The notes beneath the pieces were generated by a model, which did no database searches, was not told the DNA's origin, and saw only the letters and a program-made list of their open reading frames with translations. Positions 1-6,114 of a DNA stretch of 28,294 nucleotides are shown here, in pieces. Position 1 is the first letter of the stretch. Each line of letters opens with the position of its first letter. Source of the stretch: a virus; IMG/VR virus record IMGVR_UViG_3300043015_001027, positions 1 to 28,294 of that record, one strand, 5' to 3'. Both the position numbers and the translations under genes were made by a program.

Positions 1-786
1 TTCAAATCCTTTTAAGAGTTCTTTTCTTTTAATAAGAGGTAATGTACCACTTCCTGTTCTGAACTCATCAATAGGTAGAAAATCAAATAATGCAAAGTAA
101 GCATCTTGAGTTTCAGCACCTTCCTTTCTGTGTACTTGTTTCATTAGTGATTGAAAATCGGCTGACATTACTTCACCATCAAAGACAAGGTTATTAAACA
201 TCTTATGACTGAATGCTTCTTCTATATGTGGAAAGTTAGTTAATTGTTTTCCGTTACGAGAATAAATGGTAGCAGTATCGTTTTTAACAATTACGATTGC
301 TCTTACACCATCGTACTTATATTCTACAACACAGTCTCCTGTAATCTTTTTAGGATTGTTATCTCCGCTGTGGGCAAGCATACACTTGAATACAGGGATG
401 GTACCTTTTGCTGCCTTATTGACTGTACTTACAGAGAAACCTGCTCTAAAGTCTTTAATTAAGATTCTACGATACCAATCATTCCATTGTTCTTGTGTTG
501 CTTTTGCCATTAATACAAGAATAGCATCTCGAGCAGCATGACCTGTTAATGTTCTATTTTCAAGTTGAGAAGCAACCTTGACGAAATCTTCAGGACGAAT
601 ACCTTCTCCTGTTGGATCCTTTTTAATAGGAACTTGAGCAACACCAAAGGTTACCATATTATCAAGTCCTAATCTTAATCCTGCTACGAATTCCGTATTA
701 TCAATATTAGCTCTAATAACGTCTTCTTTGAAAAGCTTTCCGTTATCAGATTCTAACTGTTGTATAATTTTCCAAGGTTCAATCAT
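1..786 (-). CDS. ATP-dependent DNA ligase, T4 gp30-like (3' end beyond window)
   Basis: Seals nicks in replicating phage DNA through an enzyme-AMP intermediate. 262 residues are visible from the ATG at 786; the C-terminus lies beyond base 1. Nucleotidyltransferase motif I is EYKYDGVR at about residues 155-162, with K157 the expected adenylated lysine; SRNGKQL (motif Ia-like) and FDGEVM (motif III, about 202-207) follow in order. The N-terminal part also follows T4 ligase: RTLTGHAA near 78, RRILIKDFRAGFSVS near 106 and MLAHS near 136 match the corresponding T4 gp30 segments. The start overlaps the end of the upstream gene by 8 bases, implying translational coupling. It closes the operon downstream of bS21 and the structured RNA. 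The family assignment is firm; the nucleotide-binding OB domain cannot be seen. Confidence 0.93.
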   Translation of the reverse strand, partial: MIEPWKIIQQLESDNGKLFKEDVIRANIDNTEFVAGLRLGLDNMVTFGVAQVPIKKDPTGEGIRPEDFVKVASQLENRTLTGHAARDAILVLMAKATQEQWNDWYRRILIKDFRAGFSVSTVNKAAKGTIPVFKCMLAHSGDNNPKKITGDCVVEYKYDGVRAIVIVKNDTATIYSRNGKQLTNFPHIEEAFSHKMFNNLVFDGEVMSADFQSLMKQVHRKEGAETQDAYFALFDFLPIDEFRTGSGTLPLIKRKELLKGFE

Positions 787-1117
787 TCGATTCATCTTCT
801 CCGTAACGACCACGATCTTCGTTGCCATCATAATTTAATTCAGTCATTGCTTTTTGTTTCATCTTTTGGTCTTTAAGATGAGGGTATCTTGTATAAGCAG
901 GATGAGCAAACTCAGAACTTAATTCTGCATCTTCATCAACATCAGCCTCTCCGTACCAATTAGCTCGTACCTCAACATGTTCAGCACTATTGCCATCATT
1001 GCTATACGGCTTTAATTCTTTTTTCTTTTTACCAAAGATACGATCCCAACCATCGTCATACGCTTTGTTTGGAGCTTTACTTGTTAGGTTATCTCCTGTG
1101 ATATCGTTCTTACTCAA
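779..1117 (-). CDS. conserved-type phage protein, unknown function
   Basis: 112 residues, very hydrophilic, with an acidic middle and C-terminus (repeated D/E runs, ending in DESND) and a short basic KKKKE stretch near residue 31. No signal peptide, membrane segment or recognised motif. It overlaps the ligase start by 8 bases downstream and the next upstream gene by 8 bases, so it is locked into the same translationally coupled string. I do not recognise a function. The low-complexity charged composition would fit a small nucleic-acid or replication accessory protein, but that is only a guess. Confidence 0.7.
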   Translation of the reverse strand: MSKNDITGDNLTSKAPNKAYDDGWDRIFGKKKKELKPYSNDGNSAEHVEVRANWYGEADVDEDAELSSEFAHPAYTRYPHLKDQKMKQKAMTELNYDGNEDRGRYGEDESND

Positions 1118-1334
1118 AATTTAACTCCAATTGTTTATCGTCTGTAAATTGATTGCCTGTCCTACGAAAGAACATACAGCGATCCACGTCTAATTCTAAA
1201 ACAAATGTATCTCCAACTTTTAATGGAGTCCTGTCGATGTCGACTTGATTAAAGTCTTTATCTTCTCTGTGTTTATCGGTTAACCTTAATCCTTCGCGGT
1301 CGATTTCAAAGTTAAAGTCGTAATATAGTGTCAT
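1110..1334 (-). CDS. small hypothetical protein
   Basis: 74 residues starting MTLYYDFNFEID and ending in LELNFE. The predicted character is small, soluble and beta-rich, with alternating charged and hydrophobic residues (VGDTFVLELDVDRCMFF). It overlaps both neighbours: 4 bases with the upstream gene (ATGA-type junction) and 8 bases with the downstream one. Unknown function; support comes from tight coupling and clean coding character. Confidence 0.68.
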   Translation of the reverse strand: MTLYYDFNFEIDREGLRLTDKHREDKDFNQVDIDRTPLKVGDTFVLELDVDRCMFFRRTGNQFTDDKQLELNFE

Positions 1335-1747
1335 CTTGCCATCCTAGATATTTCTTCAGCTTGTTTTTGGTTAATTATAGGAACTGCATTTGATTTATGC
1401 ATTGTAGCAATACCTTTAATCAGTGTTCCTGTATATTTAGGTGATTCTTTCTTAGTTCCACTACCACCTGACCTAGAAGATATTTCCATACTAGGATAGT
1501 TTGGAGTGGTTCTTTGATAAGAAGTGTTTGGTTTGTAAGGTTTGAACTCCTTGGTGATTTTTGTTTTACCTAAACAGTAATTTATATATTCATCCAAGGT
1601 TTCGTATCGCAACTCATGAAGACCTTTTGATTTCATGGTACGATTGTGTGCGCGCCAATCAAGCTCGTATTGAGCTAACTTGGCCTTTGTGATTTTTACT
1701 TTACGCTTACGAGTGTTAAGCGTTGACATTCCACGTACTAATCCCAT
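1331..1747 (-). CDS. conserved-type phage protein, basic, unknown function
   Basis: 138 residues from the ATG at 1747 (MGLVRGMSTL). The frame is open further upstream to an ATG at 1819, but that extension runs through the structured RNA and its U-run, so the internal start is preferred. A second reason is that the 16 bases 1745-1760 around this ATG are identical to 13563-13578 around the primase ATG, as if both use the same initiation element. The N-terminal half is basic (NTRKRKVKITKAKL) with a conserved-looking LDWRAHNRTMKSKGLHELRY block; the C-terminal part reads TGTLIKGIATMHKSNAVPII. I have the impression of similar proteins in marine T4-like phages, always without a function. It may be expressed by read-through of the RNA's terminator-like end. 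Confidence 0.72.
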   Translation of the reverse strand: MGLVRGMSTLNTRKRKVKITKAKLAQYELDWRAHNRTMKSKGLHELRYETLDEYINYCLGKTKITKEFKPYKPNTSYQRTTPNYPSMEISSRSGGSGTKKESPKYTGTLIKGIATMHKSNAVPIINQKQAEEISRMAR

Positions 1748-1763
1748 AATATAAAATCCATTC

Positions 1764-1960
1764 AAAAAAGAGGAGACAGTGGTCGGTTCTTTGGCGTTTC
1801 GTCCACACTCAGTTGACATACCTCGAAACTTACGTCGCTCGGTATATCGGTCGGTGCTTCAGGAGTTGCTCCCGAACTCAGTAACCGTCGTGGGTCCTAA
1901 ATGGTAGAGCTATTAACTCCGTGATTCCATCTCGCCGTCATGGTCTATTCCCACCGTCTC
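1764..1960 (-). ncRNA. candidate structured non-coding RNA, about 190 nt
   Basis: The interval between bS21 and the next gene is visibly less AT-rich than its surroundings and folds into a closed structure. The first 10 bases (1960-1951, GAGACGGUGG) pair fully with 1782-1773 (CCACUGUCUC, one G-U), forming a closing helix. Inside are at least four helices: AGAUGG/CCAUUU (1932-1927 with 1904-1899), GAGUU/AACUC (1879-1875 with 1867-1863), CGGU/ACCG (1887-1884 with 1855-1852) and an 8-bp helix (1848-1841 with 1822-1815) enclosing a GUAA tetraloop candidate at 1833-1830. CUC and six U residues (1769-1764) follow the closing helix. A perfect TTGACA-N17-TATAAT promoter puts transcription start on the first base of the helix. 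It is not recognised as tRNA, tmRNA, RNase P RNA, 6S RNA or a known riboswitch. It could be a free RNA or a leader attenuator for the next gene. Confidence 0.72.
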
Positions 1961-1967
1961 AAATTAT

Positions 1968-1996
1968 ATTATAATCTATTAATATAAGAATGTCAA
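1968..1996 (-). promoter_or_regulatory. perfect sigma70 promoter for the structured RNA
   Basis: TTGACA at 1996-1991, 17-base spacer, TATAAT at 1973-1968. The seventh base after the -10 is followed by G1960, the first base of the RNA's closing helix. It begins four bases after the bS21 stop codon. Confidence 0.88.
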
Positions 1997-2000
1997 TAGT

Positions 2001-2291
2001 TTATCTGTAATTTCTTTGTCCTCTTGCTGAAAAAGATCTGTTTTCCATTGCGATTCTTTTCTGATGTCTTTTTATGGCTTCAGCTTTTTTCCTTTTACGT
2101 TTTGCTGTAGGCTTTTCGTAAAATTCTTTATTTCTCAGATCCTTTAGAACTCCTGCTTTTTCAACATTCTTTCTAAACTTTCTCAACCCTACATCAAATG
2201 GCATTGCTGTAGGTGGTCTTTTATCTTTAGGATGTCTAGGTCTAGGTGTTAAGTCGACAGACAATCCTCCGTTCTTATTATTATATCTCAT
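2001..2291 (-). CDS. rpsU: ribosomal protein bS21 (phage-encoded)
   Basis: 96 residues. From about residue 31 it follows E. coli bS21 closely: [19 protein letters not shown], then [25 protein letters not shown] and an AMENRS tail corresponding to ARENAR. bS21 sits on the 30S platform near the anti-Shine-Dalgarno sequence and assists translation initiation. This copy is longer than the usual roughly 70 residues, with about 29 extra N-terminal residues (Pro/Arg/Lys-rich) and a short C-terminal extension. Phage-borne bS21 is known from pelagiphages. It has its own consensus promoter whose expected start site lies only 2-3 bases before the ATG, so the mRNA appears leaderless. An internal ATG at 2204 would give a more typical length but lacks a clear ribosome site. 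Confidence 0.95.
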   Translation of the reverse strand: MRYNNKNGGLSVDLTPRPRHPKDKRPPTAMPFDVGLRKFRKNVEKAGVLKDLRNKEFYEKPTAKRKRKKAEAIKRHQKRIAMENRSFSARGQRNYR

Positions 2292-2300
2292 ATACCGTAT

Positions 2301-2329
2301 ATTATACTATAGTTCATTCAGAATGTCAA
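2301..2329 (-). promoter_or_regulatory. perfect sigma70 promoter for bS21
   Basis: TTGACA at 2329-2324, 17-base spacer, TATAAT at 2306-2301. The predicted start (A at 2293) is two bases before the ATG at 2291, leaving no room for a Shine-Dalgarno sequence. Confidence 0.88.
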
Positions 2330-2341
2330 TAGTTAATTTCA

Positions 2342-2443
2342 TTATTTTTTACCATCAAAATAATCAGTCATCCATACAGCCGCATACCATGACGCGACAG
2401 GAATGACAAATAAAAGGATTATTGAAATATGCAAATATGTCAA
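2342..2443 (-). CDS. putative 33-residue membrane peptide
   Basis: Open frame starting with TTG at 2443 that overlaps the nuclease TGA stop as TTGA, which suggests re-initiation. The peptide has one strongly hydrophobic stretch of about 20 residues (HISIILLFVIPVASWYAAVW) followed by a charged tail DYFDGKK, so a single-pass membrane peptide is predicted. It fills the gap between the nuclease and the bS21 promoter. There is no ATG at this position and the start is uncertain; an ATG in another frame two codons away gives only a short peptide without such character. Confidence 0.42.
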   Translation of the reverse strand: MTYLHISIILLFVIPVASWYAAVWMTDYFDGKK

Positions 2444-2922
2444 TCATATTTACCAGAAGCTACATACTTATTATATGTATCTTCGTTGATAAGTCCTTCG
2501 GAAAGAATCCTTTTACGATTCTCTAAATGTTGTTTTTCAACATCATCCTTACTTCCACCGTGGTATTCAACTGCATGACCTTCTTTGACCATGATTTCAG
2601 TTACTCGACAGACACGATCATCAGCATGATAATATACATTAAAGTCACCAAGGATACGACCAAACTTGCCCTTTGCATCTTCTCCTCCTCGTCCTTTAAA
2701 TGTTTTTAATACCACATCAGATTTCAGTAGTTCTTTTAATCTTTTCTTTGCCGCAAGTCCAAAAAGTTTTTCAACCTTGTTGCTCGTTCTAGACTCTGGT
2801 GTATCAATACCCATAATGCGAACACGCTCGCTACGAAGCCAAACACCAAACCCCAAGTCAATATCGACATCTACGGTATCTCCGTCTACTACTTTAATTA
2901 ATTTTGCTTTATACTCATACAT
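2440..2922 (-). CDS. thermonuclease (SNase-like, micrococcal nuclease family)
   Basis: 160 residues, one staphylococcal-nuclease OB-fold domain and no signal peptide. The catalytic set aligns nearly residue for residue with the staphylococcal enzyme: D20 (VDVDID), R35, D40, T41 and E43 in VRIMGIDTPE, and R89 in GKFGRILG. It would hydrolyse DNA or RNA with calcium. Without an export signal it likely acts in the host cytoplasm, for example in host-nucleic-acid degradation or nucleotide recycling, which fits its place in the nucleotide-metabolism operon. The start ATG at 2922 has an AGGAG about 9 bases upstream, just after a 30-codon ORF. Confidence 0.92.
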   Translation of the reverse strand: MYEYKAKLIKVVDGDTVDVDIDLGFGVWLRSERVRIMGIDTPESRTSNKVEKLFGLAAKKRLKELLKSDVVLKTFKGRGGEDAKGKFGRILGDFNVYYHADDRVCRVTEIMVKEGHAVEYHGGSKDDVEKQHLENRKRILSEGLINEDTYNKYVASGKYD

Positions 2923-2942
2923 AATTATAATCTCCTAATACT

Positions 2943-3035
2943 TTATTTATTGCGATTACACCATACGCGGACCCACCACTTGAAGTACTTTCTTCCTTCT
3001 CCGTATGCCGCTGATTCTAATCTATTATAAATCAT
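2943..3035 (-). CDS. putative 30-residue basic peptide
   Basis: ATG at 3035 overlaps the stop of the upstream gene in an ATGA junction, and the frame ends just before the AGGAG of the nuclease gene. The peptide starts MIYNRLESAAYGEGRKYF and ends in a Trp- and Arg-rich tail (KWWVRVWCNRNK). No homologue is recognised. Its exact fit between two coupled genes is the main support. Confidence 0.45.
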   Translation of the reverse strand: MIYNRLESAAYGEGRKYFKWWVRVWCNRNK

Positions 3036-3625
3036 TTCTGAACGTAAAGTATATCTCTATGAGCTGTCATGATTTCCATTCTTTCTCTTGCCCATTCAGC
3101 TCTTGGTGTTGACTTTTCATATCCTTCGTGATTCTGATATATGTTCTCTGCTCCTATACCATCAAATCCTAATAGTATAATTTCATTGAACCAACCAGAT
3201 TCACATGCTCTTAATAATGCTCTTGAGCCAGAACTGATTTGCATTTCAGGCATTGTCTTAACCATGTCTTCATCATCTGTCCAAGTAACATATGTAAATT
3301 CATCAGAACCTGATACGACACAAGTTTGACGATCTTCTCTGTCATTTGAAATAACAGGCTTGCCTAATTGTTTTGCTAAGTTATAACCTTCGTCACCGGG
3401 AAGAGTTTCCCATTCGGAAAAGTAACAAAGATTTTCTTTACAATATCCTGACTTATAAATTAGATGCTGCATATATACATCAACACAAACTAATGCATCA
3501 GGCTTTTCTTTATATGCGCCATTACACCCGTACACAAATGCGTCAGGATATTCTTTTCGGTAATTGACTCCCATACGAGATTCACCATTACCTAATATAA
3601 TACAAGTTCTATTTCCCTTGTCCAC
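3032..3625 (-). CDS. Rossmann-like protein with sialyltransferase/MptE-like motifs
   Basis: 197 residues. The N-terminus ICIILGNGESR-like segment (CIILGNGESRMG, residues 8-19) is followed by AFVYGCNGAY, and a C-terminal block SSGSRALLRACESG then EIILLGFDG (about 131-155). This ILGNGxS ... SSGxxALLxA ... LLGFDG layout parallels the L and S sialylmotifs of GT29-type enzymes and the related MptE/DUF115 Rossmann proteins. A role in transferring a sugar or other nucleotide-activated group is inferred. It resembles in layout the GT29-like protein at 27494-28087 but is clearly diverged, and no HxxxxE motif is evident. It overlaps the 47-codon gene upstream by 17 bases. Substrate unknown. Confidence 0.6.
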   Translation of the reverse strand: MDKGNRTCIILGNGESRMGVNYRKEYPDAFVYGCNGAYKEKPDALVCVDVYMQHLIYKSGYCKENLCYFSEWETLPGDEGYNLAKQLGKPVISNDREDRQTCVVSGSDEFTYVTWTDDEDMVKTMPEMQISSGSRALLRACESGWFNEIILLGFDGIGAENIYQNHEGYEKSTPRAEWARERMEIMTAHRDILYVQK

Positions 3626-3752
3626 GATACCTTTTGAAAGATCTTTTCTTTGATTTGTTCATAGTCGCCATTGACTTTGGACGTTTACCAATTGAAGTAC
3701 CTTTCTTAATTCCTTCGTGAACATTTGAATATGCGCCGATTTTTAATGCCAT
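3609..3752 (-). CDS. small, very basic conserved-type phage protein
   Basis: 47 residues starting MALKIGAYSN, with a Lys/Arg-rich C-terminus (NKSKKRSFKRYRGQGK). The start at 3752 has a strong ribosome site, AGGAG six bases upstream. The GTSIGKRPKS ... KRSFKRYRGQG pattern looks like a short protein recurrent in T4-like marine phages, as far as I recall, and has no assigned function. Nucleic-acid or ribosome binding is possible from its charge alone. Confidence 0.68.
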   Translation of the reverse strand: MALKIGAYSNVHEGIKKGTSIGKRPKSMATMNKSKKRSFKRYRGQGK

Positions 3753-3761
3753 AATATTCTC

Positions 3762-3947
3762 CTATTCGTTATAATTAATACTGCTTGTTACTTTTTGTTT
3801 TTGGAACTCAGGATCTTCTCTCCATTCTTTCCAAACTTGTTCTGTAATTGGTTCTTGTGCTTTAAGACAAAAGTAGGTAGTAATTCCACCAAATACCATA
3901 GGACATAAGAATACGGCAAGTAATCCTAATTGTCCAATCATTTCCAT
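3762..3947 (-). CDS. small membrane protein, unknown
   Basis: 61 residues with one hydrophobic segment at about 5-27 (IGQLGLLAVFLCPMVFGGIT) followed by a charged cytoplasmic-type tail rich in E/K/W. It overlaps the end of glyA by 10 bases. Probably a single-pass inner-membrane protein; function unknown. Confidence 0.65.
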   Translation of the reverse strand: MEMIGQLGLLAVFLCPMVFGGITTYFCLKAQEPITEQVWKEWREDPEFQKQKVTSSINYNE

Positions 3948-5101
3948 TTTGTTGGGTCCTCTAATATATCAACAATTCTTTCCCCCAAGTTAATGAAATC
4001 TTGTTCTTTATAGCCTCTTGTTGTTTCAGCTGCGGTACCTAAACGAATACCGCTTGTTTCTTTAAAGTTTCTCGGATCATTTGGAATACCATTTTTATTA
4101 CAGGTAATTCCATGCATCTCTAATGTATCGGCAGCTTGTCTTCCACTTAATTCAGATTGAACTAAACTAACAAGAATGATATGCGAATCAGTTCCGCCTG
4201 TCAATACTTCCAATGTTTTTGCTTTATTTAATGTTTCAGCAAATGCCTTTGCGTTACTCACAACTTGAGCAGAGTATTCTTTAAACTCTGGAGTATTTGC
4301 TTCAATAAATGCTTGTGCCTTTGCTGCGATAATATTCATTAATGGACCACCTTGTGTTCCTGGGAATACTGCACCATTAATCTTTCTTGTATAGTCTGGG
4401 TTATTCCATAGGATAATTCCACCACGAGGACCACGAAGTGTTTTATGAGTTGTAGAAGTAACGAAATCAGCATAAGGTACAGGACTATCATATACACCAC
4501 CAGCAATCAAACCTGAATAGTGAGCCATATCAACCATTAAGTAAGCTTCAACTGACATAGCAATATATTTCATTCTTTCCCAATCAATTTGTCTTGGATA
4601 TGCAGAGGCACCTGCGATTAACATTTTAGGTTTATGTTCTTGTGCTAATCTTTCGACTTCATCGTAATCAATCATACCCCATTCATCAACACCATAAGTA
4701 TATGAATTGAACCACTTACCTGAGATAGTGACAGGAGCACCATGAGTTAAATGACCACCGCTTGCTAAATCCATTCCAAGAATTGTATCACCGGGTTCAA
4801 GGAATGCTTTCATAATCGCAAGGTTTGCGTTTGCTCCACTATGTGGTTGAACATTCGCAAATTCACAACTGTATAATTCTTTTAGTTGGTCAATTGCGAT
4901 TGTTTCTATTTCATCCATGAATTCACAACCATTATAATAACGTGCTCCGGGATAACCTTCTGCATATTTGTTTGTAAATTCAGAACCACACATTTTCATT
5001 ACCGCCTTTGAAGCAAAGTTCTCTGAAGCGATTAATTCAATAGTTCCTTTTTGTCGTGCAAGTTCTTTTTGATAAATTTTATTGATTCTTTCGTCTAACA
5101 T
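3938..5101 (-). CDS. glyA: serine hydroxymethyltransferase
   Basis: 387 residues, PLP-dependent fold type I. It converts serine and tetrahydrofolate to glycine and 5,10-methylene-tetrahydrofolate. Visible landmarks: LIASENFAS (23-31), YAEGYPGARYYNGCE (46-60), the GHLTHG region near 116, D191 in LMVDMAHYSGLIAGG (PLP ring Asp), and STTHKTLRGPRGG with PLP-binding K220. It is about 30 residues shorter than the E. coli enzyme, mostly in the C-terminal domain, with all catalytic blocks present. It lies downstream of thyX and ALAS in the same operon, which use its two products. The start is three bases after the stop of the glutaredoxin gene. Confidence 0.96.
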   Translation of the reverse strand: MLDERINKIYQKELARQKGTIELIASENFASKAVMKMCGSEFTNKYAEGYPGARYYNGCEFMDEIETIAIDQLKELYSCEFANVQPHSGANANLAIMKAFLEPGDTILGMDLASGGHLTHGAPVTISGKWFNSYTYGVDEWGMIDYDEVERLAQEHKPKMLIAGASAYPRQIDWERMKYIAMSVEAYLMVDMAHYSGLIAGGVYDSPVPYADFVTSTTHKTLRGPRGGIILWNNPDYTRKINGAVFPGTQGGPLMNIIAAKAQAFIEANTPEFKEYSAQVVSNAKAFAETLNKAKTLEVLTGGTDSHIILVSLVQSELSGRQAADTLEMHGITCNKNGIPNDPRNFKETSGIRLGTAAETTRGYKEQDFINLGERIVDILEDPTKWK

Positions 5102-5104
5102 GAT

Positions 5105-5365
5105 TTAGATTTCACTCATCCTATATTGATTTGATTTAATAAAGTCGTAATAAGTACCGATATAGTTATCGTCTTCGAATATTTGAGGAATAACATTTGT
5201 ACTTATATTCTGTTCACGGAGTATATTATAATACTTTTTCATTCCAATGTCAAGGAATTTATACTCTCCATACCATTTTTCTGCATATTGCTTTGCCTTG
5301 TCGCAGAATGCGCAAGATCTTGTTCCATAAATGTAAATCACGGCTTGGGTGTTTCTTCTTTCCAT
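5105..5365 (-). CDS. glutaredoxin
   Basis: 86 residues, a single thioredoxin-fold domain. The active site is C18-A-F-C21 in GTRSCAFCDKAK, with the cis-proline loop NVIPQIFEDDNYIGTYYDF near residues 57-75. Glutaredoxins pass electrons from glutathione to ribonucleotide reductase, which is encoded in this operon. A second glutaredoxin domain is fused to NrdB, so the operon carries two. The active site is CxFC, not the common CPYC. It overlaps the upstream gene by 28 bases in another frame. Confidence 0.88.
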   Translation of the reverse strand: MERRNTQAVIYIYGTRSCAFCDKAKQYAEKWYGEYKFLDIGMKKYYNILREQNISTNVIPQIFEDDNYIGTYYDFIKSNQYRMSEI

Positions 5366-5670
5366 TTATTAATGAAGTCTAATATCTTAGCTTGAGACCA
5401 TTCTTTAAAAATCTCAGGAGAATTATCTTCTGCGAATAATTGTAATACCTTTTCAGTATCAACTAAATCCACATTTGTAATTGTTTCACCTAACCATCTT
5501 TGACTGAATTCTTTTACTTCTTCAGTCGTCACAGCGTCAGACGCCCATTCTTTAGCAAGCTTATCAGTTAATTTAACTTCTTCGTTCCAAGCTTGCATTT
5601 CGCTCTTGGGTACAACATATCTTTGTTTAAAAACAGATATCGTATCTACCACAACATATTCACTTTTCAT
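5338..5670 (-). CDS. hypothetical protein
   Basis: 110 residues, acidic, Trp- and Glu-rich, predicted alpha-helical after a short beta N-terminus (MKSEYVVVDTISVFKQRYVV). No membrane segment or known motif. The start has GAGG about seven bases upstream, placed directly after the stop of the small ORF at 5679-5807. Function not recognised; its overlap with the glutaredoxin gene suggests coupled expression. Confidence 0.7.
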   Translation of the reverse strand: MKSEYVVVDTISVFKQRYVVPKSEMQAWNEEVKLTDKLAKEWASDAVTTEEVKEFSQRWLGETITNVDLVDTEKVLQLFAEDNSPEIFKEWSQAKILDFINKWKEETPKP

Positions 5671-5678
5671 AATTACCT

Positions 5679-5807
5679 CTAAATGTATAAAAGTCCAATT
5701 AGGAATCCAATGTTAAGTCCTATTGAACACGCCAAAATAAAATCTTTATTGAACTCGTCCTTTTTCTCGACGAACTCTATCGTTGTATGCTCCTGCTGCC
5801 ATTGCAT
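5679..5807 (-). CDS. putative 42-residue membrane peptide
   Basis: ATG at 5807, nested 62 bases into the end of the upstream small gene in another frame, with a GAGG sequence about 10 bases upstream. The N-terminal half is charged (EFVEKKDEFNKDF) and the C-terminal half is one hydrophobic segment (ILACSIGLNIGFLIGLLYI) ending at the stop. This tail-anchored layout and the fit before the next ribosome site support it; the start is uncertain. Confidence 0.45.
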   Translation of the reverse strand: MQWQQEHTTIEFVEKKDEFNKDFILACSIGLNIGFLIGLLYI

Positions 5808-5922
5808 CAGCTGCGTCCTCTACGGCGCTTGGCTTAATTTGTTTCCTGTCAGCAATTGGAGCGCCTATTTCCCTAGCATAAACAGTCTTGCCCTTATCTG
5901 GGCTTTCGTATATCATTGCCAT
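5746..5922 (-). CDS. small hypothetical protein (58 residues)
   Basis: Starts MAMIYESPDK with a clear AGGAG upstream of the ATG at 5922. It is soluble, with an Ala-rich helix (VEDAADAMAAGAY) and a basic C-terminus (NDRVRREKGRVQ). Not recognised. Good ribosome site and tight packing between neighbours support it as a real gene. Confidence 0.6.
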   Translation of the reverse strand: MAMIYESPDKGKTVYAREIGAPIADRKQIKPSAVEDAADAMAAGAYNDRVRREKGRVQ

Positions 5923-5934
5923 ATTATAGTTCTC

Positions 5935-6114
5935 CTACACAAATTGATGTATTGTCCAAAAGGACAACAGCATAAATCCAAATACACAAAGTTGTATCAC
6001 ACTTGCGTATGCTGCTTGTTTCATTGGATGAATTTCAGTTAACTTTTCAACAATTGATTCATCAGGTGAAAGGTTAACCGCCTGGAGGATTTTCTCCTCA
6101 GTACTTTTTGTCAT
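5935..6114 (-). CDS. small membrane protein (59 residues)
   Basis: Starts MTKSTEEKIL at 6114, overlapping the end of the upstream gene by 17 bases. A soluble N-terminal helix of about 30 residues is followed by one membrane segment at about 36-56 (YASVIQLCVFGFMLLSFWTI). Function not recognised. The frame is intact, and AAGTACTGAGGAG-like purine tracts sit inside rather than before the gene, so initiation may depend on coupling to the upstream gene. Confidence 0.6.
   Translation of the reverse strand: MTKSTEEKILQAVNLSPDESIVEKLTEIHPMKQAAYASVIQLCVFGFMLLSFWTIHQFV

Noticed and set aside
244-541. Two open frames on the plus strand
   Set aside because: They lie opposite the DNA ligase, whose motifs are clear in the minus frame, and have no protein-like pattern.
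1748-1819. N-terminal extension of the gene at 1331-1747 to ATG 1819
   Set aside because: It runs through the structured RNA and U-run; the internal ATG has an initiation context shared with the primase gene.
1773-1960. Structured RNA as hammerhead ribozyme, group I intron or 6S RNA
   Set aside because: GAAAC occurs near 1798 but no CUGANGA core; no group I P7-like core or flanking split gene; the inner helices are branched, not the long bulged hairpin of 6S RNA.
3024-3052. Possible promoter with TATAAT at 3029-3024
   Set aside because: No acceptable -35 box at 17 bases, and it lies within coupled genes.
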